36,113 nucleotides of DNA from Clostridiaceae bacterium (GCA_012799695.1 JAAZKT010000015.1:1-36113), one strand, 5' to 3'. Shown: positions 16,167 to 24,647, counted from the first letter of the stretch. The notes: generated by a model from the sequence alone, not told the origin. Program-made: numbers and translations.

Positions 16167-16199
16167 GCTCCCACCGTAACCTAGCGGGACAGCGGGAGC
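16167..16199. terminator. Possible bidirectional terminator between convergent genes
   Basis: GCTCCC (16167-16172) pairs with GGGAGC (16194-16199) across a 21-nt loop that can itself pair partly (CCG/CGG). It lies between the convergent FHA gene and upp. There is no proper T-tract on either strand, so the call is weak. Confidence 0.3.
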
Positions 16200-16217
16200 G
16201 GAAACTCAAAAAATAAT

Positions 16218-16868
16218 TTACTTCGTACCGAACAGACGATCTCCGGCATCACCGAGACCGGGCAAGATATAGGCATGATCATCGAGTCCGTCGTCAAGTG
16301 CTGCACAATAGATCGGAATCTCCGGGTGTGCGCCGTGGAAATGCTTGATACCTTCCGGTGCGGCAACGAGACAGACGAACTTAATGTCTTTAATCTCTCT
16401 CATTTTGAGGAAATCGACAGCCGCTGCCGCAGAACCGCCTGTCGCGAGCATGGGGTCAAGCAGGATGACGTCGCGTTGCTGAACGTCCTCGGGCAATTTG
16501 CAGTAATACTCAATGGGCTCAAGCGTGACGGGATCGCGATACAGTCCGATATGCCCAATTTTGGCCATCGGAATAAGATTCGTCATACCGTCAACCATTC
16601 CCAAGCCAGCACGCAGGATTGGAACAAGCGCAATATTTCTCCCCTCCAACATGTGGCAATGTGCCATCCCCATGGGAGTTTCGATTTCAACCGGTCGTAA
16701 AGGCAGATCTCGTGTCACCTCATATGCCATGAGCATGGCCACCTCGCTCAACAGCTCCCTGAAATCTTTCGAGTGGGTGTTCTTGTCACGCAATAATGCG
16801 AGCTTGTGTTGAATCAGCGGGTGATCCAATATATAAACACCGTTCATTTCTTTAAATGTCTTACTCAC
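16218..16868 (-). CDS. upp: Uracil phosphoribosyltransferase
   Basis: A 216-residue salvage enzyme converting uracil and PRPP to UMP. The hallmark N-terminal segment [19 protein letters not shown], the [15 protein letters not shown] loop and the PRPP-binding [13 protein letters not shown] are present, with the C-terminal uracil-site segment [13 protein letters not shown]. The start is GTG 16868 with GGAGG about 9 nt upstream, overlapping the end of rpiB by 8 bp. ATG 16844 ([10 protein letters not shown]) is an alternative. It is coupled to rpiB: ribose-5-phosphate is the precursor of PRPP, so the pairing makes metabolic sense. Confidence 0.95.
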   Translation of the reverse strand: MSKTFKEMNGVYILDHPLIQHKLALLRDKNTHSKDFRELLSEVAMLMAYEVTRDLPLRPVEIETPMGMAHCHMLEGRNIALVPILRAGLGMVDGMTNLIPMAKIGHIGLYRDPVTLEPIEYYCKLPEDVQQRDVILLDPMLATGGSAAAAVDFLKMREIKDIKFVCLVAAPEGIKHFHGAHPEIPIYCAALDDGLDDHAYILPGLGDAGDRLFGTK

Positions 16869-17310
16869 AAAAGTCTTCCTCCAATTTCGCAATTTGGTTG
16901 ACGCGCTCCAGATGGCGTCCTCCATCAAACGGTTCCGACATAAAAACATCGACCAAAATCATCGCATAGGGAATAGCGAGAACGCGTGCGCCGAGGACGA
17001 GCACGTTCGCATCATTGTGACGACGTGCCATATCTGCCATAAAGGCGTTTGTACAAAGAGCGGCGCGTATCCCTTTATGTTTGTTCGCGACCACCGACAT
17101 GCCGATGCCTGTGCCGCATACGAGAATTGCGCGCTCGCATGAACCGTTCTTGACTTCGTCACATGCTCGATGACCGAAGTCAACATAGCTGACTGACGTT
17201 GTCGAATGTGTACCGACATCGACCACTTCGTGGCCGCATTCGATCAAGTGCCGCTTGATCTTTTCCTTCAGTTCGTACCCGCCATGATCACTGGCAACTG
17301 CTATTTTCAT
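16861..17310 (-). CDS. rpiB: Ribose-5-phosphate isomerase B
   Basis: A 149-residue RpiB/LacAB-type isomerase interconverting ribose-5-phosphate and ribulose-5-phosphate. Motifs: [13 protein letters not shown] at the N-terminus (phosphate-binding H and D), [16 protein letters not shown] around the catalytic cysteine, and [15 protein letters not shown]. The length is standard. ATG 17310 is preceded by AGGAGG 5 nt upstream. It is the first gene of an rpiB-upp operon with a promoter at 17446-17475 and a leader of about 130 nt. Confidence 0.95.
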   Translation of the reverse strand: MKIAVASDHGGYELKEKIKRHLIECGHEVVDVGTHSTTSVSYVDFGHRACDEVKNGSCERAILVCGTGIGMSVVANKHKGIRAALCTNAFMADMARRHNDANVLVLGARVLAIPYAMILVDVFMSEPFDGGRHLERVNQIAKLEEDFCE

Positions 17311-17445
17311 ATGATCCTCCTCATTTTTTTATTTTACCGCAGGGCACCCATTGGTGACAATAAGTTCATCTTCAAATCTCATAATCTAAGACAACGAACG
17401 AGTCGATTACGCTTCTCGCCTAAAGCGAAAAAATATTGCATCGAA

Positions 17446-17475
17446 ATTATATTTTTGACAATATTTTCACCTCAA
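17446..17475 (-). promoter_or_regulatory. Promoter of rpiB-upp
   Basis: On the minus strand, -35 TTGAGG (17475-17470), an 18-bp spacer and a perfect -10 TATAAT (17451-17446). The surroundings are very AT-rich. Confidence 0.55.
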
Positions 17476-17570
17476 AATCCATAAATTCTTGTTCACTTTT
17501 TTTCGATTCTATGCACATTTATGTTGATAATGTTAATAACTCTGTGTATAACTTGCGTGACAGGCTTTTG

Positions 17571-17593
17571 GGGGTTTGAGACCGTCAAACCCC
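17571..17593. repeat. Perfect 9-bp inverted repeat
   Basis: GGGGTTTGA, loop GACCG, TCAAACCCC. TTTT before and AAAA after can extend the stem with small bulges. There is no terminal T-run on either strand, so an ordinary intrinsic terminator is unlikely. Confidence 0.7.
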
Positions 17594-17715
17594 TTGAAAA
17601 CAGCCTTATCACGATTTTTAAAATATTTTTACAAAAACATAATGTATGCACCCAACATGCTACAAGACAATCAGCGCAGGGCTTTCAAGGATTTTAAGTT
17701 GTCGTATATATATTC

Positions 17716-17736
17716 GTGTCCACACACTGTGGACAC
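17716..17736. repeat. Perfect 8-bp inverted repeat
   Basis: GTGTCCAC, spacer ACACT, GTGGACAC. Each arm contains TCCACA or TGTGGA, the core of a DnaA box, with mismatches at two outer positions. It could be a dimeric repressor operator. A weaker palindrome, AGTCGTCATGATGACT, follows at 17743-17758. Confidence 0.65.
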
Positions 17737-17866
17737 TTGCGCAGTCGTCATGATGACTTATAGAGAAGACACTTCGTGCCGCATTACAAAAGAAAATGTC
17801 ACACATCATCGTTAAATGACGATAACATGCGACACTCAAGCTAAATCCGACAAGCGGTATACACTT

Positions 17867-17893
17867 GGCTTTTGACATACGCTTGGAAAAGCC
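17867..17893. repeat. Inverted repeat downstream of malQ
   Basis: GGCTTTT and AAAAGCC frame a 13-nt loop about 25-50 bp beyond the malQ stop codon. It could be a weak transcript-end hairpin for malQ, but no T-tract follows on the minus strand. Confidence 0.35.
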
Positions 17894-17917
17894 GAAAGAG
17901 GTTCTCCGGAATGTCGT

Positions 17918-19480
17918 TTACCTTGAGGGCAGACGGCCGCTCATCCGCGTCAGCTCTCTGAGCGAGGATGCCAGTTCGAGCGTCAGTTTATCAGGCAACA
18001 TACGCCATCGCCAATTGCCTTCCGCCTGACCCGGATGGTTCATCCTGCTTTCATCCCCTAAAGTGAGCAAGTCTTGCATTTGGAAGATCACTGTTTGACA
18101 AACGGTCGTTGCGGCACCGCGAAGCATCCCGCGAATATAGCCTTCCTCCGCGTTAAGCCCAAGGTATTGTTTTGCGAAGGCTAGTTCGCGAGGATCGGCA
18201 TTTGCTAACCACGCGGCAATCGTATCGTTGTCATGAGTACCCGTATACAAGACTGTATTTTCCGCGAGATTGTGAGGGAGATGATCGTTTGATGCATCGG
18301 GATTAAATGCAAATTGCAAAACATTCATGCCGGAGAAGCCGAACCTCTCCCGGAACTCATAGACCTCCTGCGTCATATAACCCAAATCCTCCGCGATAAC
18401 GGGCAAAGATCCAAGAGCTTCGTCAAGCGCCTCAATGAGTGAATCGGCGGGACCATCGATCCACTGACCGCGTCGAGCCGTTTTATCACCGTATGGAACA
18501 GACCAGTACGATTCCAAACCTCGGAAATGATCGATTCTGACAATATCGTACAAGCGCATCTGAAAACGAAAACGTTCAATCCACCACTCATAACCCTGTT
18601 TTTTGTGCGCATCCCAATCGTAGAGAGGATTGCCCCACAATTGGCCGTCATCGGAGAAAGCGTCCGGCGGACAGCCGGCGACGTAAGTAGGTGTCAATGT
18701 TTCGTCGAGTTGAAATAAAGAGGGGTTTTGCCAGACTTCAACGGAATCATCGGCAACGTATATGGGGAGGTCGCCGATAATGGCGACGCCCATACGTGAA
18801 GCATATTCGCGGATGCGGTTCCATTGACGGAAAAACAGAAACTGAATGAACTGTTCAAATAAAATGTCATGGCGATGTGACTCGGCGAATTCTACGAGAG
18901 CTACAGGATTTCGCCATTTCAGAGGGTCGGGCCACGAACGCCACGGAGCGCCATTCATGGTTGCCTTGATCGTCATGAAGAGAGCGTAGTCTTGAAGCCA
19001 GTCGCTTTCATTCTTGCGAAAAGTCGCGAATGCTTGTTTGAGCGAATCGGACGACCTCTCTTGGAAGGTCTCCCATGCAAGACATAGCAGATTGCGTCTG
19101 TTTTTCCAGAGAAGACCGTAATCGACGCGTTCAGGATCATCTCCAAAGTCGAACTGTTTAGGCGCGTCCTCCGACAAGAGACCCTTGCGAACTAATTCAT
19201 CCGGATCGATAAGGTAGAGATTCCCTGCTCGCGAAGAAAAACTCTGATATGGAGAGTCTCCGAACCCTGTCGCGCCCAAAGGCAAAATTTGCCAGTAAGA
19301 TTGTCCCGAAAGCACGAGAAAATCAATAAACTCAAGCGCCTCGTCGCCCATCGTGCCGATTCCATATGGTGAAGGCAAGCTCGTCACATGCATTAAGACG
19401 CCACTTTTTCTCTCATTGCGACAGACTTTATAGTTATAGCGATCCTCGACATGACCCTCACGGTCCGTAGCGGTCTTCAC
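17918..19480 (-). CDS. malQ: 4-alpha-glucanotransferase
   Basis: A 520-residue GH77 amylomaltase that transfers maltooligosaccharide units in maltose and glycogen metabolism. Visible motifs: GVLMHVTSLPSPYGIG near the start, PLGATGFGDSPYQSFSS, RIDHFRG near residue 315 (nucleophile Asp), EDLG near 361 (acid/base Glu) and GTHDNDT (transition-state Asp). The start is GTG 19480 behind AAGGAGG; the frame stays open upstream but without a ribosome binding site. It appears monocistronic. The residues before KSGVLMH form a short, poorly conserved leader with no signal peptide. Confidence 0.94.
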   Translation of the reverse strand: MKTATDREGHVEDRYNYKVCRNERKSGVLMHVTSLPSPYGIGTMGDEALEFIDFLVLSGQSYWQILPLGATGFGDSPYQSFSSRAGNLYLIDPDELVRKGLLSEDAPKQFDFGDDPERVDYGLLWKNRRNLLCLAWETFQERSSDSLKQAFATFRKNESDWLQDYALFMTIKATMNGAPWRSWPDPLKWRNPVALVEFAESHRHDILFEQFIQFLFFRQWNRIREYASRMGVAIIGDLPIYVADDSVEVWQNPSLFQLDETLTPTYVAGCPPDAFSDDGQLWGNPLYDWDAHKKQGYEWWIERFRFQMRLYDIVRIDHFRGLESYWSVPYGDKTARRGQWIDGPADSLIEALDEALGSLPVIAEDLGYMTQEVYEFRERFGFSGMNVLQFAFNPDASNDHLPHNLAENTVLYTGTHDNDTIAAWLANADPRELAFAKQYLGLNAEEGYIRGMLRGAATTVCQTVIFQMQDLLTLGDESRMNHPGQAEGNWRWRMLPDKLTLELASSLRELTRMSGRLPSR

Positions 19481-19867
19481 GTTTCCTCCTTGCGTTCTGC
19501 TGAAAATTGTTCTACCACACTGTCCTTGTCGCGCAAATGTGTACATTACCATTACGTTTTACTGTACTTCTAACCCGTTAAAAGCGCCAACTATTTCAAA
19601 CAGAGATAATAATAAACAAAGTCCTGTAACTTTTCCTTTATTACATCCTCATTCAATTGTATAATTATCTCAGACATAGTTCCTGTTTCGCCTTGGTTTG
19701 TCTTTCTTGCAAAACTGTTACACCAAGTAAGGCAGGAGCCCTGTCTCTTTTCGAATGCACAAAATTTGTCGGATTTTATCGACAACTAACGAATTATTCA
19801 TAGTGTTAAGATTGTAGTGTAATTGAGAGTGTAGATTAGAATATGATAAAAAAGCAAGGGAAATACT
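19481..19867. other. Intergenic region between malQ and pilB
   Basis: 387 bp separate two divergent genes. It contains the malQ ribosome binding site (19485-19491) and a TGG-TAGAAC word that may be a weak extended -10 for malQ. The IS256-like fragment lies at 19591-19677. The inverted repeat TTGTCG-N8-CGACAA (19766-19785) lies 80 bp before pilB. I find no convincing -35/-10 pair for pilB. Confidence 0.5.
19591..19677 (-). pseudogene. N-terminal remnant of an IS256-like transposase
   Basis: An ATG at 19677 with AGGA just upstream opens MSEIIIQLNEDVIKEKLQDFV. In my memory of Firmicutes IS256-family (mutator-type) transposases this closely matches the first residues, where the protein would go on with an S-V-E-E-T-L region. 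Here it turns into unrelated YYYLCLK and stops after 28 codons, so most of the gene is gone. The 60-90 bp upstream may be the element's end, but I could not identify a terminal inverted repeat. Confidence 0.42.
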
Positions 19868-21568
19868 ATGGCGTATAAACGATTAGGTGAAATTTTAACA
19901 GATGCGGGCGTTATATCTGAGGAACAGCTCGGCAAGGCTCTTGCTCTAGGCAGGGAGCAGAAAAAACGTCTTGGTGAGGTTTTGATTGACAATAAGATTA
20001 TTACCGAAAGACAGCTCATAGATGTGCTTAAACTCCAATTAGGAGTTGATTTTATTGACCTTACCAAAGTTGATATTCCTGTTCAGATGGCACAGCTTCT
20101 TCCTAAGAACATCGCGAGGAAGCATGAGGTCGTGCCTGTAAGGGTGGCGGGAGACACTATTTATGTGGCAATGTCCGACCCTCTGAATTTCATGGCAATC
20201 GAAGAAGTCAAATCAGCGACGAAGAAGCGTGTCATACCGATGATTGCCACGAAAAGTGCAACGAATAGGGCAATCCATGTGCTTTACGGACACGAGAATG
20301 TAAGCCGTGCTATAGACGAGATGCAGAAGTCAATGATTGTTGACACTGCTCTGCCGATCAGCGACTATGTTGAGTCAGGTGAAATTGATGAACAAGCCGC
20401 ACCGGGAATCAGACTTGTCAATTCGATCATAGAGCGTGGTGCACAAGAGAATGCTTCCGATATTCACATGGAGCCGAGAGAAAACGGATTCGTCATCAGA
20501 ATGAGAATAGACGGTGTGCTTCACGAATTATTTACCGTTCCTCAGAATCTTCAATCGTCTGTCATATCCAGAATAAAAATCATGGGTGAAATGGATATCG
20601 CCGAGAGGAGAATACCTCAGGACGGTCGTTCTCACATAAGAGTCAAGGGAAGAGAGATAGATCTCAGAATTTCTACACTTCCTACCAAATACGGTGAAAA
20701 AGTGGTTATTCGTTTCCTCGAAAAGTCTGCATCGCTCCTTACGAGCGACGGAATTGGGCTGACCGGCAAACTGTTAGACAGTTATAACCAACTTATAGCT
20801 AACGTCAATGGTGTGATACTCATTGCAGGACCTACAGGTTCAGGAAAATCTACCACTATGTATACGATGGTGAGTGATCTTAACCGTGAGGAAGTCAATC
20901 TAGTGACCCTTGAAGATCCTATCGAGTATGATATCGACGGCGTGAATCAGGTTCAGATAAACGAAAAAGTGGGCATGACGTTTGCGAGCGGTCTGCGTGC
21001 GATACTTCGTCAAGACCCGGATATCATAGCTGTCGGCGAAATCCGTGACGGAGAAACAGCCGAAATAGCCATGCGTGCCGCCATTACGGGACACTTGGTA
21101 TTATCGACCATCCATACGAATTCTGCCATTGCGACTCTCGACAGACTGCTCGACATAGGCGTAGAGCCTTACCTGATCGCGGGCGCTCTTAAAGGTGTCG
21201 TAGCGCAGAGGCTCTTGCGCAAGATTTGTCCAAACTGCAAAGAATCCTACACACCCGGCGAGGACGAACTTGTTTCAATGGGTCTTGATCCTGCCAAGTC
21301 AAAAGATGTCATGTTTTACAGAGGAAAAGGCTGTCCTGACTGCCTGAACTCGGGATATCGCGGCAGAACCGCGGCATTCGAAATGTTGGTGCTTAATTCC
21401 GAAATTAAACAGAAGATCAGAGAAAATGCGCCGCATCACGAGCTCGAGGAAGCAGTTTATCGTTCCCCGAATTTTGAAACGATGAGTCAGAATTGCCTTA
21501 GGCTGGTTTTAGAAGGTACGACGACCGCAAGTGAAGCGAGAAGAACCCTTTACACTACAGATTTATAA
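19868..21568 (+). CDS. pilB: Type IV pilus extension ATPase PilB
   Basis: A 566-residue hexameric ATPase that drives pilin polymerisation. Residues 1 to about 140 are an MshEN/T2SSE N-domain, with two RLGE-type repeats (5-35) of the kind that bind cyclic-di-GMP in MshE. The core has Walker A GPTGSGKST at 321-329, the Asp box, Walker B (DIIAVGEIRDGETAEIAMRA) and the His box (STIHTNSA). A tetracysteine zinc site near 452-490 (CPNC and CPDC) is typical of PilB/GspE. It is the first gene of the plus-strand pilus locus, with pilT following 53 bp later. The leader before ATG has only AAGGGAAATACT as a modest ribosome binding site. Confidence 0.95.
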   Translation: MAYKRLGEILTDAGVISEEQLGKALALGREQKKRLGEVLIDNKIITERQLIDVLKLQLGVDFIDLTKVDIPVQMAQLLPKNIARKHEVVPVRVAGDTIYVAMSDPLNFMAIEEVKSATKKRVIPMIATKSATNRAIHVLYGHENVSRAIDEMQKSMIVDTALPISDYVESGEIDEQAAPGIRLVNSIIERGAQENASDIHMEPRENGFVIRMRIDGVLHELFTVPQNLQSSVISRIKIMGEMDIAERRIPQDGRSHIRVKGREIDLRISTLPTKYGEKVVIRFLEKSASLLTSDGIGLTGKLLDSYNQLIANVNGVILIAGPTGSGKSTTMYTMVSDLNREEVNLVTLEDPIEYDIDGVNQVQINEKVGMTFASGLRAILRQDPDIIAVGEIRDGETAEIAMRAAITGHLVLSTIHTNSAIATLDRLLDIGVEPYLIAGALKGVVAQRLLRKICPNCKESYTPGEDELVSMGLDPAKSKDVMFYRGKGCPDCLNSGYRGRTAAFEMLVLNSEIKQKIRENAPHHELEEAVYRSPNFETMSQNCLRLVLEGTTTASEARRTLYTTDL

Positions 21569-21621
21569 AGAATTAACTATTGTATATTGTAGTGCGAACA
21601 CTACCGGATGAGAATGATCAA

Positions 21622-22716
21622 ATGAATATAATAGAAATAATAAAAGAATCACAGATAAGAAGGGCATCGGATATTCATGTCGTGTATGGGCTTCCTGTCA
21701 GAATCAGAATAGACGGAACCCTCGAAAACTATGACGACCATGTTCTCGGACATGAGGACTGCGACGGTATTGCCAAGCAGCTTCTCGGTGAAAAATACAA
21801 GCTGCTTGAGACAGTCGGAGAGGTCGATGGTTCAGGGACTTTTGCGGATAATATCCGTTGCAGGTTTAATGTCTTCAGACAGCAAGGGCATATCAGCTCC
21901 GCAATCCGTATTCTGTCAGACAAAATACCCGAGCTCGAAATGCTTGGTTTGCCGCCCGTTTGCTACGAATTCGCAAAATATCCGAGGGGCATCGTCATCG
22001 TATCGGGAGAAACAGGCTCAGGTAAATCCACTACATTGGCCGCGCTTCTTAACCGAATCAACCAAACGAGAGCAGAGCACATTATCACGCTTGAGGATCC
22101 GATCGAATACATCTATCACCCGGACAAATGCACCATCAATCAGAGGGAGATAACGGAGGATACCGTAAGTTATGAAACCGGGCTAAAGGCGGTACTTCGC
22201 GAAGACCCCGACATCATACTGATAGGCGAGATGCGAAGCTTGGATGCGATTGAAACGGCTTTGATAGCCGCGGAAACGGGGCATTTGGTTTTTACCACGC
22301 TCCACACCAACAGCGCGGCGGACTCTATCGACCGTATCGTCAGTGTTTTTCCGGGGGAAAGACAACAGCAAATCAGGCTTCAACTCAGCAGGACGCTAAG
22401 AGCGGTGCTTTCGCAACAGCTCCTCCCTCGTGCAAGCGGACAGGGAAGGGTGCTTGCCTGTGAGGTCATGGTGCCCAACTCCGCAATCAGGGCAATGATA
22501 AGAGAGGGTAAGACGCCTCAGATTGCAAGCGCGATTCAGACCTCTGCTGCGGAAGGCAATATCTCGATGGATAATTACCTCGCCAACCTCGTCAAGCAGG
22601 GTGCTATATCCAAGGTGGTCGCTGTAGAAGCTGCACACGATGTAGGTTTTCTTAAAAAACTCATAGGCATGTCGAGCTCGTCAACGTCAATAAGCCGTGA
22701 TAGGATAAGAAGGTAG
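21622..22716 (+). CDS. pilT: Type IV pilus retraction ATPase PilT
   Basis: A 364-residue ATPase that depolymerises the pilus for twitching, adhesion or DNA uptake. It has the PilT N-domain segment ASDIHVVYGLPVRIRIDG (16-32), Walker A GETGSGKST (129-137), Walker B DPDIILIGEMRSLDAIE, the His box TLHTNSA and the PilT signature near AILSQQLLPR. It lacks the PilB zinc site and MshEN domain, which separates the two ATPases. I start at ATG 21622 (MNIIEIIKES). The open frame upstream offers only a TTG without a ribosome binding site, although the site at 21622 is itself weak. Confidence 0.94.
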   Translation: MNIIEIIKESQIRRASDIHVVYGLPVRIRIDGTLENYDDHVLGHEDCDGIAKQLLGEKYKLLETVGEVDGSGTFADNIRCRFNVFRQQGHISSAIRILSDKIPELEMLGLPPVCYEFAKYPRGIVIVSGETGSGKSTTLAALLNRINQTRAEHIITLEDPIEYIYHPDKCTINQREITEDTVSYETGLKAVLREDPDIILIGEMRSLDAIETALIAAETGHLVFTTLHTNSAADSIDRIVSVFPGERQQQIRLQLSRTLRAVLSQQLLPRASGQGRVLACEVMVPNSAIRAMIREGKTPQIASAIQTSAAEGNISMDNYLANLVKQGAISKVVAVEAAHDVGFLKKLIGMSSSSTSISRDRIRR

Positions 22717-22781
22717 GCACTCATGTTTAACTAAAAGTATGTAGGGTGTATTTCAAAAAAGAATAATTCGAGAGAAAAAAC

Positions 22782-23990
22782 ATGGTGACATATAAGTACA
22801 AAGCTTTATCAAAAGGCGGCATAGAGATCGAGGGCGTGATCAAGGCTCATGACAAAAATGACGCCGTCATCAAGCTGAAAGAAGAATATGGCCTCATCGT
22901 AGACATCAAGGAAGTCGCGAGCTTAGACCTTTTTAAGAAAGACATAGGCAAGGGCAAAGTCACAGACAAGGATATCGCCCTCATGTGTCAGCAGTTTTCC
23001 ATTCTTCTCACGGCGGGACTTCCGATAGCCAGAACAGTGGAGCTTGTAGGCGTGAGGTCAGAGAACAAGGCGCTTAAGCATATCCTCGCATCCGTCGCCG
23101 AAGATGTAACCGCGGGATATAGCTTGGCGGGCAGTTTCCAGGCGAGAGCTCAAAACCTGCCGATCAGCTTTATCGAAACAATAAGGGCGGGTGAGGAGTC
23201 GGGTTCCCTTGAGATGGCGTTCGGAAGATTAGCGGGCTTCTTTGAGAAGAAAGCCAATGTATCCGGTAAGGTCAAGTCCGCTCTAACCTACCCGATTTTT
23301 GTCATCATAGTCGCAGTCATAGTCATAGCCATAATAATGGGATACGCTGTACCGGTGTTTACAACTGTGTTCACGGACATGGGAGTTGATCTTCCGTTAC
23401 CGACCAGATTGTTGATCGCCATGTCAGGTTTCTTTAAAGTCGCAACTCTGCCTTTAATATGCATGATCGTTGCCCTGATCATTGCCTATAGACTATTAAA
23501 GAAGAAAGAAAGCTGGGCGATCAAGTTTGACAAGATTAAGCTGAAATTACCTCTTATCGGTAAGATCAGCATCATGAATGCGTCGAGCCAGTTTGCGAAT
23601 ACTTTCTCCACCATGCTTGCGGCCGGTATTCCTGCTGTCAGGGCTCTCGGAATCACCGCGAGGTCGTTGCCGAACGCCTATATGACCGACGAAATACTTA
23701 AGACGGTCGGCATTGTAGAGCAAGGTCAATCGATAGGCAACGCTCTCAGACAGGTCGAAGAGATGCCGGAGCTTCTCGTCGAGATGACGGCGGTAGGCGA
23801 AGACTCGGGTTCGATGGAGCACACCCTTGAGGTCGTAGGTCACTATTATGATACGGAGGTCGAGTATGTGACAAGCAGGGCGGTCAAAATGATCGAACCG
23901 GTAATCATTAGCGTGCTGGCGGTATTCGTGGCGTTCATACTGCTCTCGGTCTACATGCCGATGTTCAGTATGTATGGCAATATTGGATAG
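22782..23990 (+). CDS. pilC: Type IV pilus platform protein PilC
   Basis: A 402-residue polytopic membrane protein with two T2SSF domains (about 65-190 and 270-390), each starting with a DIALMCQQFSILLTAGLP-like or QFANTFSTMLAAGIP-like helix, and three hydrophobic segments (near 170-195, 210-240 and 370-395). It is the platform on which PilB and PilT act. Its ends (YKYKALSKGGIEIEG and VYMPMFSMYGNIG) match the family, so it is full length. All 11 arginine codons are AGA or AGG, unlike the CGN usage of the Tad genes. The next gene, the major pilin, is 163 bp away behind two hairpins. Confidence 0.95.
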   Translation: MVTYKYKALSKGGIEIEGVIKAHDKNDAVIKLKEEYGLIVDIKEVASLDLFKKDIGKGKVTDKDIALMCQQFSILLTAGLPIARTVELVGVRSENKALKHILASVAEDVTAGYSLAGSFQARAQNLPISFIETIRAGEESGSLEMAFGRLAGFFEKKANVSGKVKSALTYPIFVIIVAVIVIAIIMGYAVPVFTTVFTDMGVDLPLPTRLLIAMSGFFKVATLPLICMIVALIIAYRLLKKKESWAIKFDKIKLKLPLIGKISIMNASSQFANTFSTMLAAGIPAVRALGITARSLPNAYMTDEILKTVGIVEQGQSIGNALRQVEEMPELLVEMTAVGEDSGSMEHTLEVVGHYYDTEVEYVTSRAVKMIEPVIISVLAVFVAFILLSVYMPMFSMYGNIG

Positions 23991-24019
23991 GGGAAAGCGG
24001 ATACAGATGTAATGAATGT

Positions 24020-24059
24020 TACCTTCCATAAGTGCTCGGTGATGTATTTATGAAAGGTA
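24020..24059. repeat. Hairpin upstream of the major pilin gene (1)
   Basis: TACCTTCCATAA (24020-24031) and TTATGAAAGGTA (24048-24059) pair over 12 positions with one mismatch or wobble, leaving a 16-nt loop. It lies just after the pilC stop codon. Confidence 0.65.
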
Positions 24060-24070
24060 GGAAAAAATGG

Positions 24071-24101
24071 TTTGAACGGGTCACCCCAATTCCCGTTTAA
24101 A
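24071..24101. repeat. Hairpin upstream of the major pilin gene (2)
   Basis: TTTGAACGGG (24071-24080) and CCCGTTTAAA (24092-24101) form a 10-bp stem with one G-U pair and an 11-nt loop. With the hairpin at 24020-24059 it separates pilC from the pilin. A possible pilin promoter follows at once (TAGACA, 16 bp, TACGAT), but it is weak. Confidence 0.6.
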
Positions 24102-24153
24102 ATAGACACCCCCCATAATAGAAATACGATAAAAAGATTGGAGTAAAAAATTT

Positions 24154-24525
24154 ATGAAAAAAATGAATAATAAAGGCTTTACCTTAATGGAGATGCTTAT
24201 CGTCGTCGCCATTATCGCTGTACTGATAGCGATTGCCATCCCTGTGTTTGGCAATCAACTCGAAAAGGCAAGAGAAGCCGTGGACGCGGCAAATCTTCGT
24301 TCAGCGTATGCGGAAGTTGTGGCTGAGGTTATGCTTGATGGTTCTAGCGCAGGAAGGACAGTTATTCAAAAACAAACAAAAGCTAATTGGGCAACTACAT
24401 TCGTGTTCCCTGATAACTTTACTGTAGAAAATCCAGACGGAACTACAGGGAAGTGGGATTTGTCGTGGAATGCGGAAACCGAAAAAGTTGTTACAGAATA
24501 CACGACACCCTGGCCTGCAGGATAG
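24154..24525 (+). CDS. pilA: Major type IV pilin (PilA-like)
   Basis: A 123-residue prepilin. The short leader MKKMNNKG ends at the prepilin-peptidase site; cleavage after G8 gives FTLME with N-terminal Phe and Glu at +5, followed by a 20-residue hydrophobic helix (MLIVVAIIAVLIAIAIPVF). The globular part is small and has no cysteines, so it lacks the disulfide-bonded D-region of Gram-negative pilins. It is the only simple pilin of the locus, and is bounded by hairpins on both sides, so it is the best candidate for the abundant fibre subunit. GGAG lies about 10 nt before the ATG. Confidence 0.92.
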   Translation: MKKMNNKGFTLMEMLIVVAIIAVLIAIAIPVFGNQLEKAREAVDAANLRSAYAEVVAEVMLDGSSAGRTVIQKQTKANWATTFVFPDNFTVENPDGTTGKWDLSWNAETEKVVTEYTTPWPAG

Positions 24526-24535
24526 AGTGGTAAGG

Positions 24536-24565
24536 CTCATCACCGGATGCTAGCCAGGTGATGAG
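24536..24565 (+). terminator. Hairpin downstream of pilA (first)
   Basis: CTCATCACC and GGTGATGAG form a perfect 9-bp stem with a 12-nt loop, 10 bp after the pilA stop codon. It is followed by GAACAAAAAAC and not by a T-run, so it may protect the mRNA 3' end instead of ending transcription. Confidence 0.5.
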
Positions 24566-24568
24566 GAA

Positions 24569-24633
24569 CAAAAAACATTAAATCATTTCCCCGAAGATGT
24601 AGGGGTGCATCTTCGGGGAGTTAATGTGTTTTT
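24569..24633 (+). terminator. Strong intrinsic terminator downstream of pilA
   Basis: CCCCGAAGATG (24589-24599) and CATCTTCGGGG (24608-24618) form a perfect 11-bp stem. Flanking ACATTAA and TTAATGT can add an outer stem, and TTTTT follows. It should reduce read-through from the pilin into pilD and later genes, keeping pilin mRNA abundant. Confidence 0.8.
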
Positions 24634-24647
24634 GAAAGCATGATCCT

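Larger units (their letters stand above)
17476..17917. other. Gene-free AT-rich region with palindromes and DnaA-box-like words
   Basis: No reading frame here looks protein-coding. The stretch holds TGTGTATAA at 17543-17551 (a perfect reverse DnaA box, TTATACACA), TGTTGATAA at 17522-17530 (one mismatch) and GTATACACT at 17857-17865 (two mismatches). It also has several inverted repeats listed separately. It may be a protein-binding regulatory region; nothing proves a function. Confidence 0.4.

Noticed and set aside
17571-17593. GGGGTTTGA inverted repeat as an intrinsic terminator
   Set aside because: No T-run follows on either strand, and no gene ends next to it.
17522-17865. Chromosomal origin of replication
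   Set aside because: Only one perfect DnaA box and a few weak ones, no dnaA or dnaN nearby and no visible skew evidence. Kept only as a finding to test.
19868-23990. Type II secretion system instead of a pilus
   Set aside because: PilT, PilM-N-O and the prepilin set are present and there is no secretin, which points to a type IV pilus.
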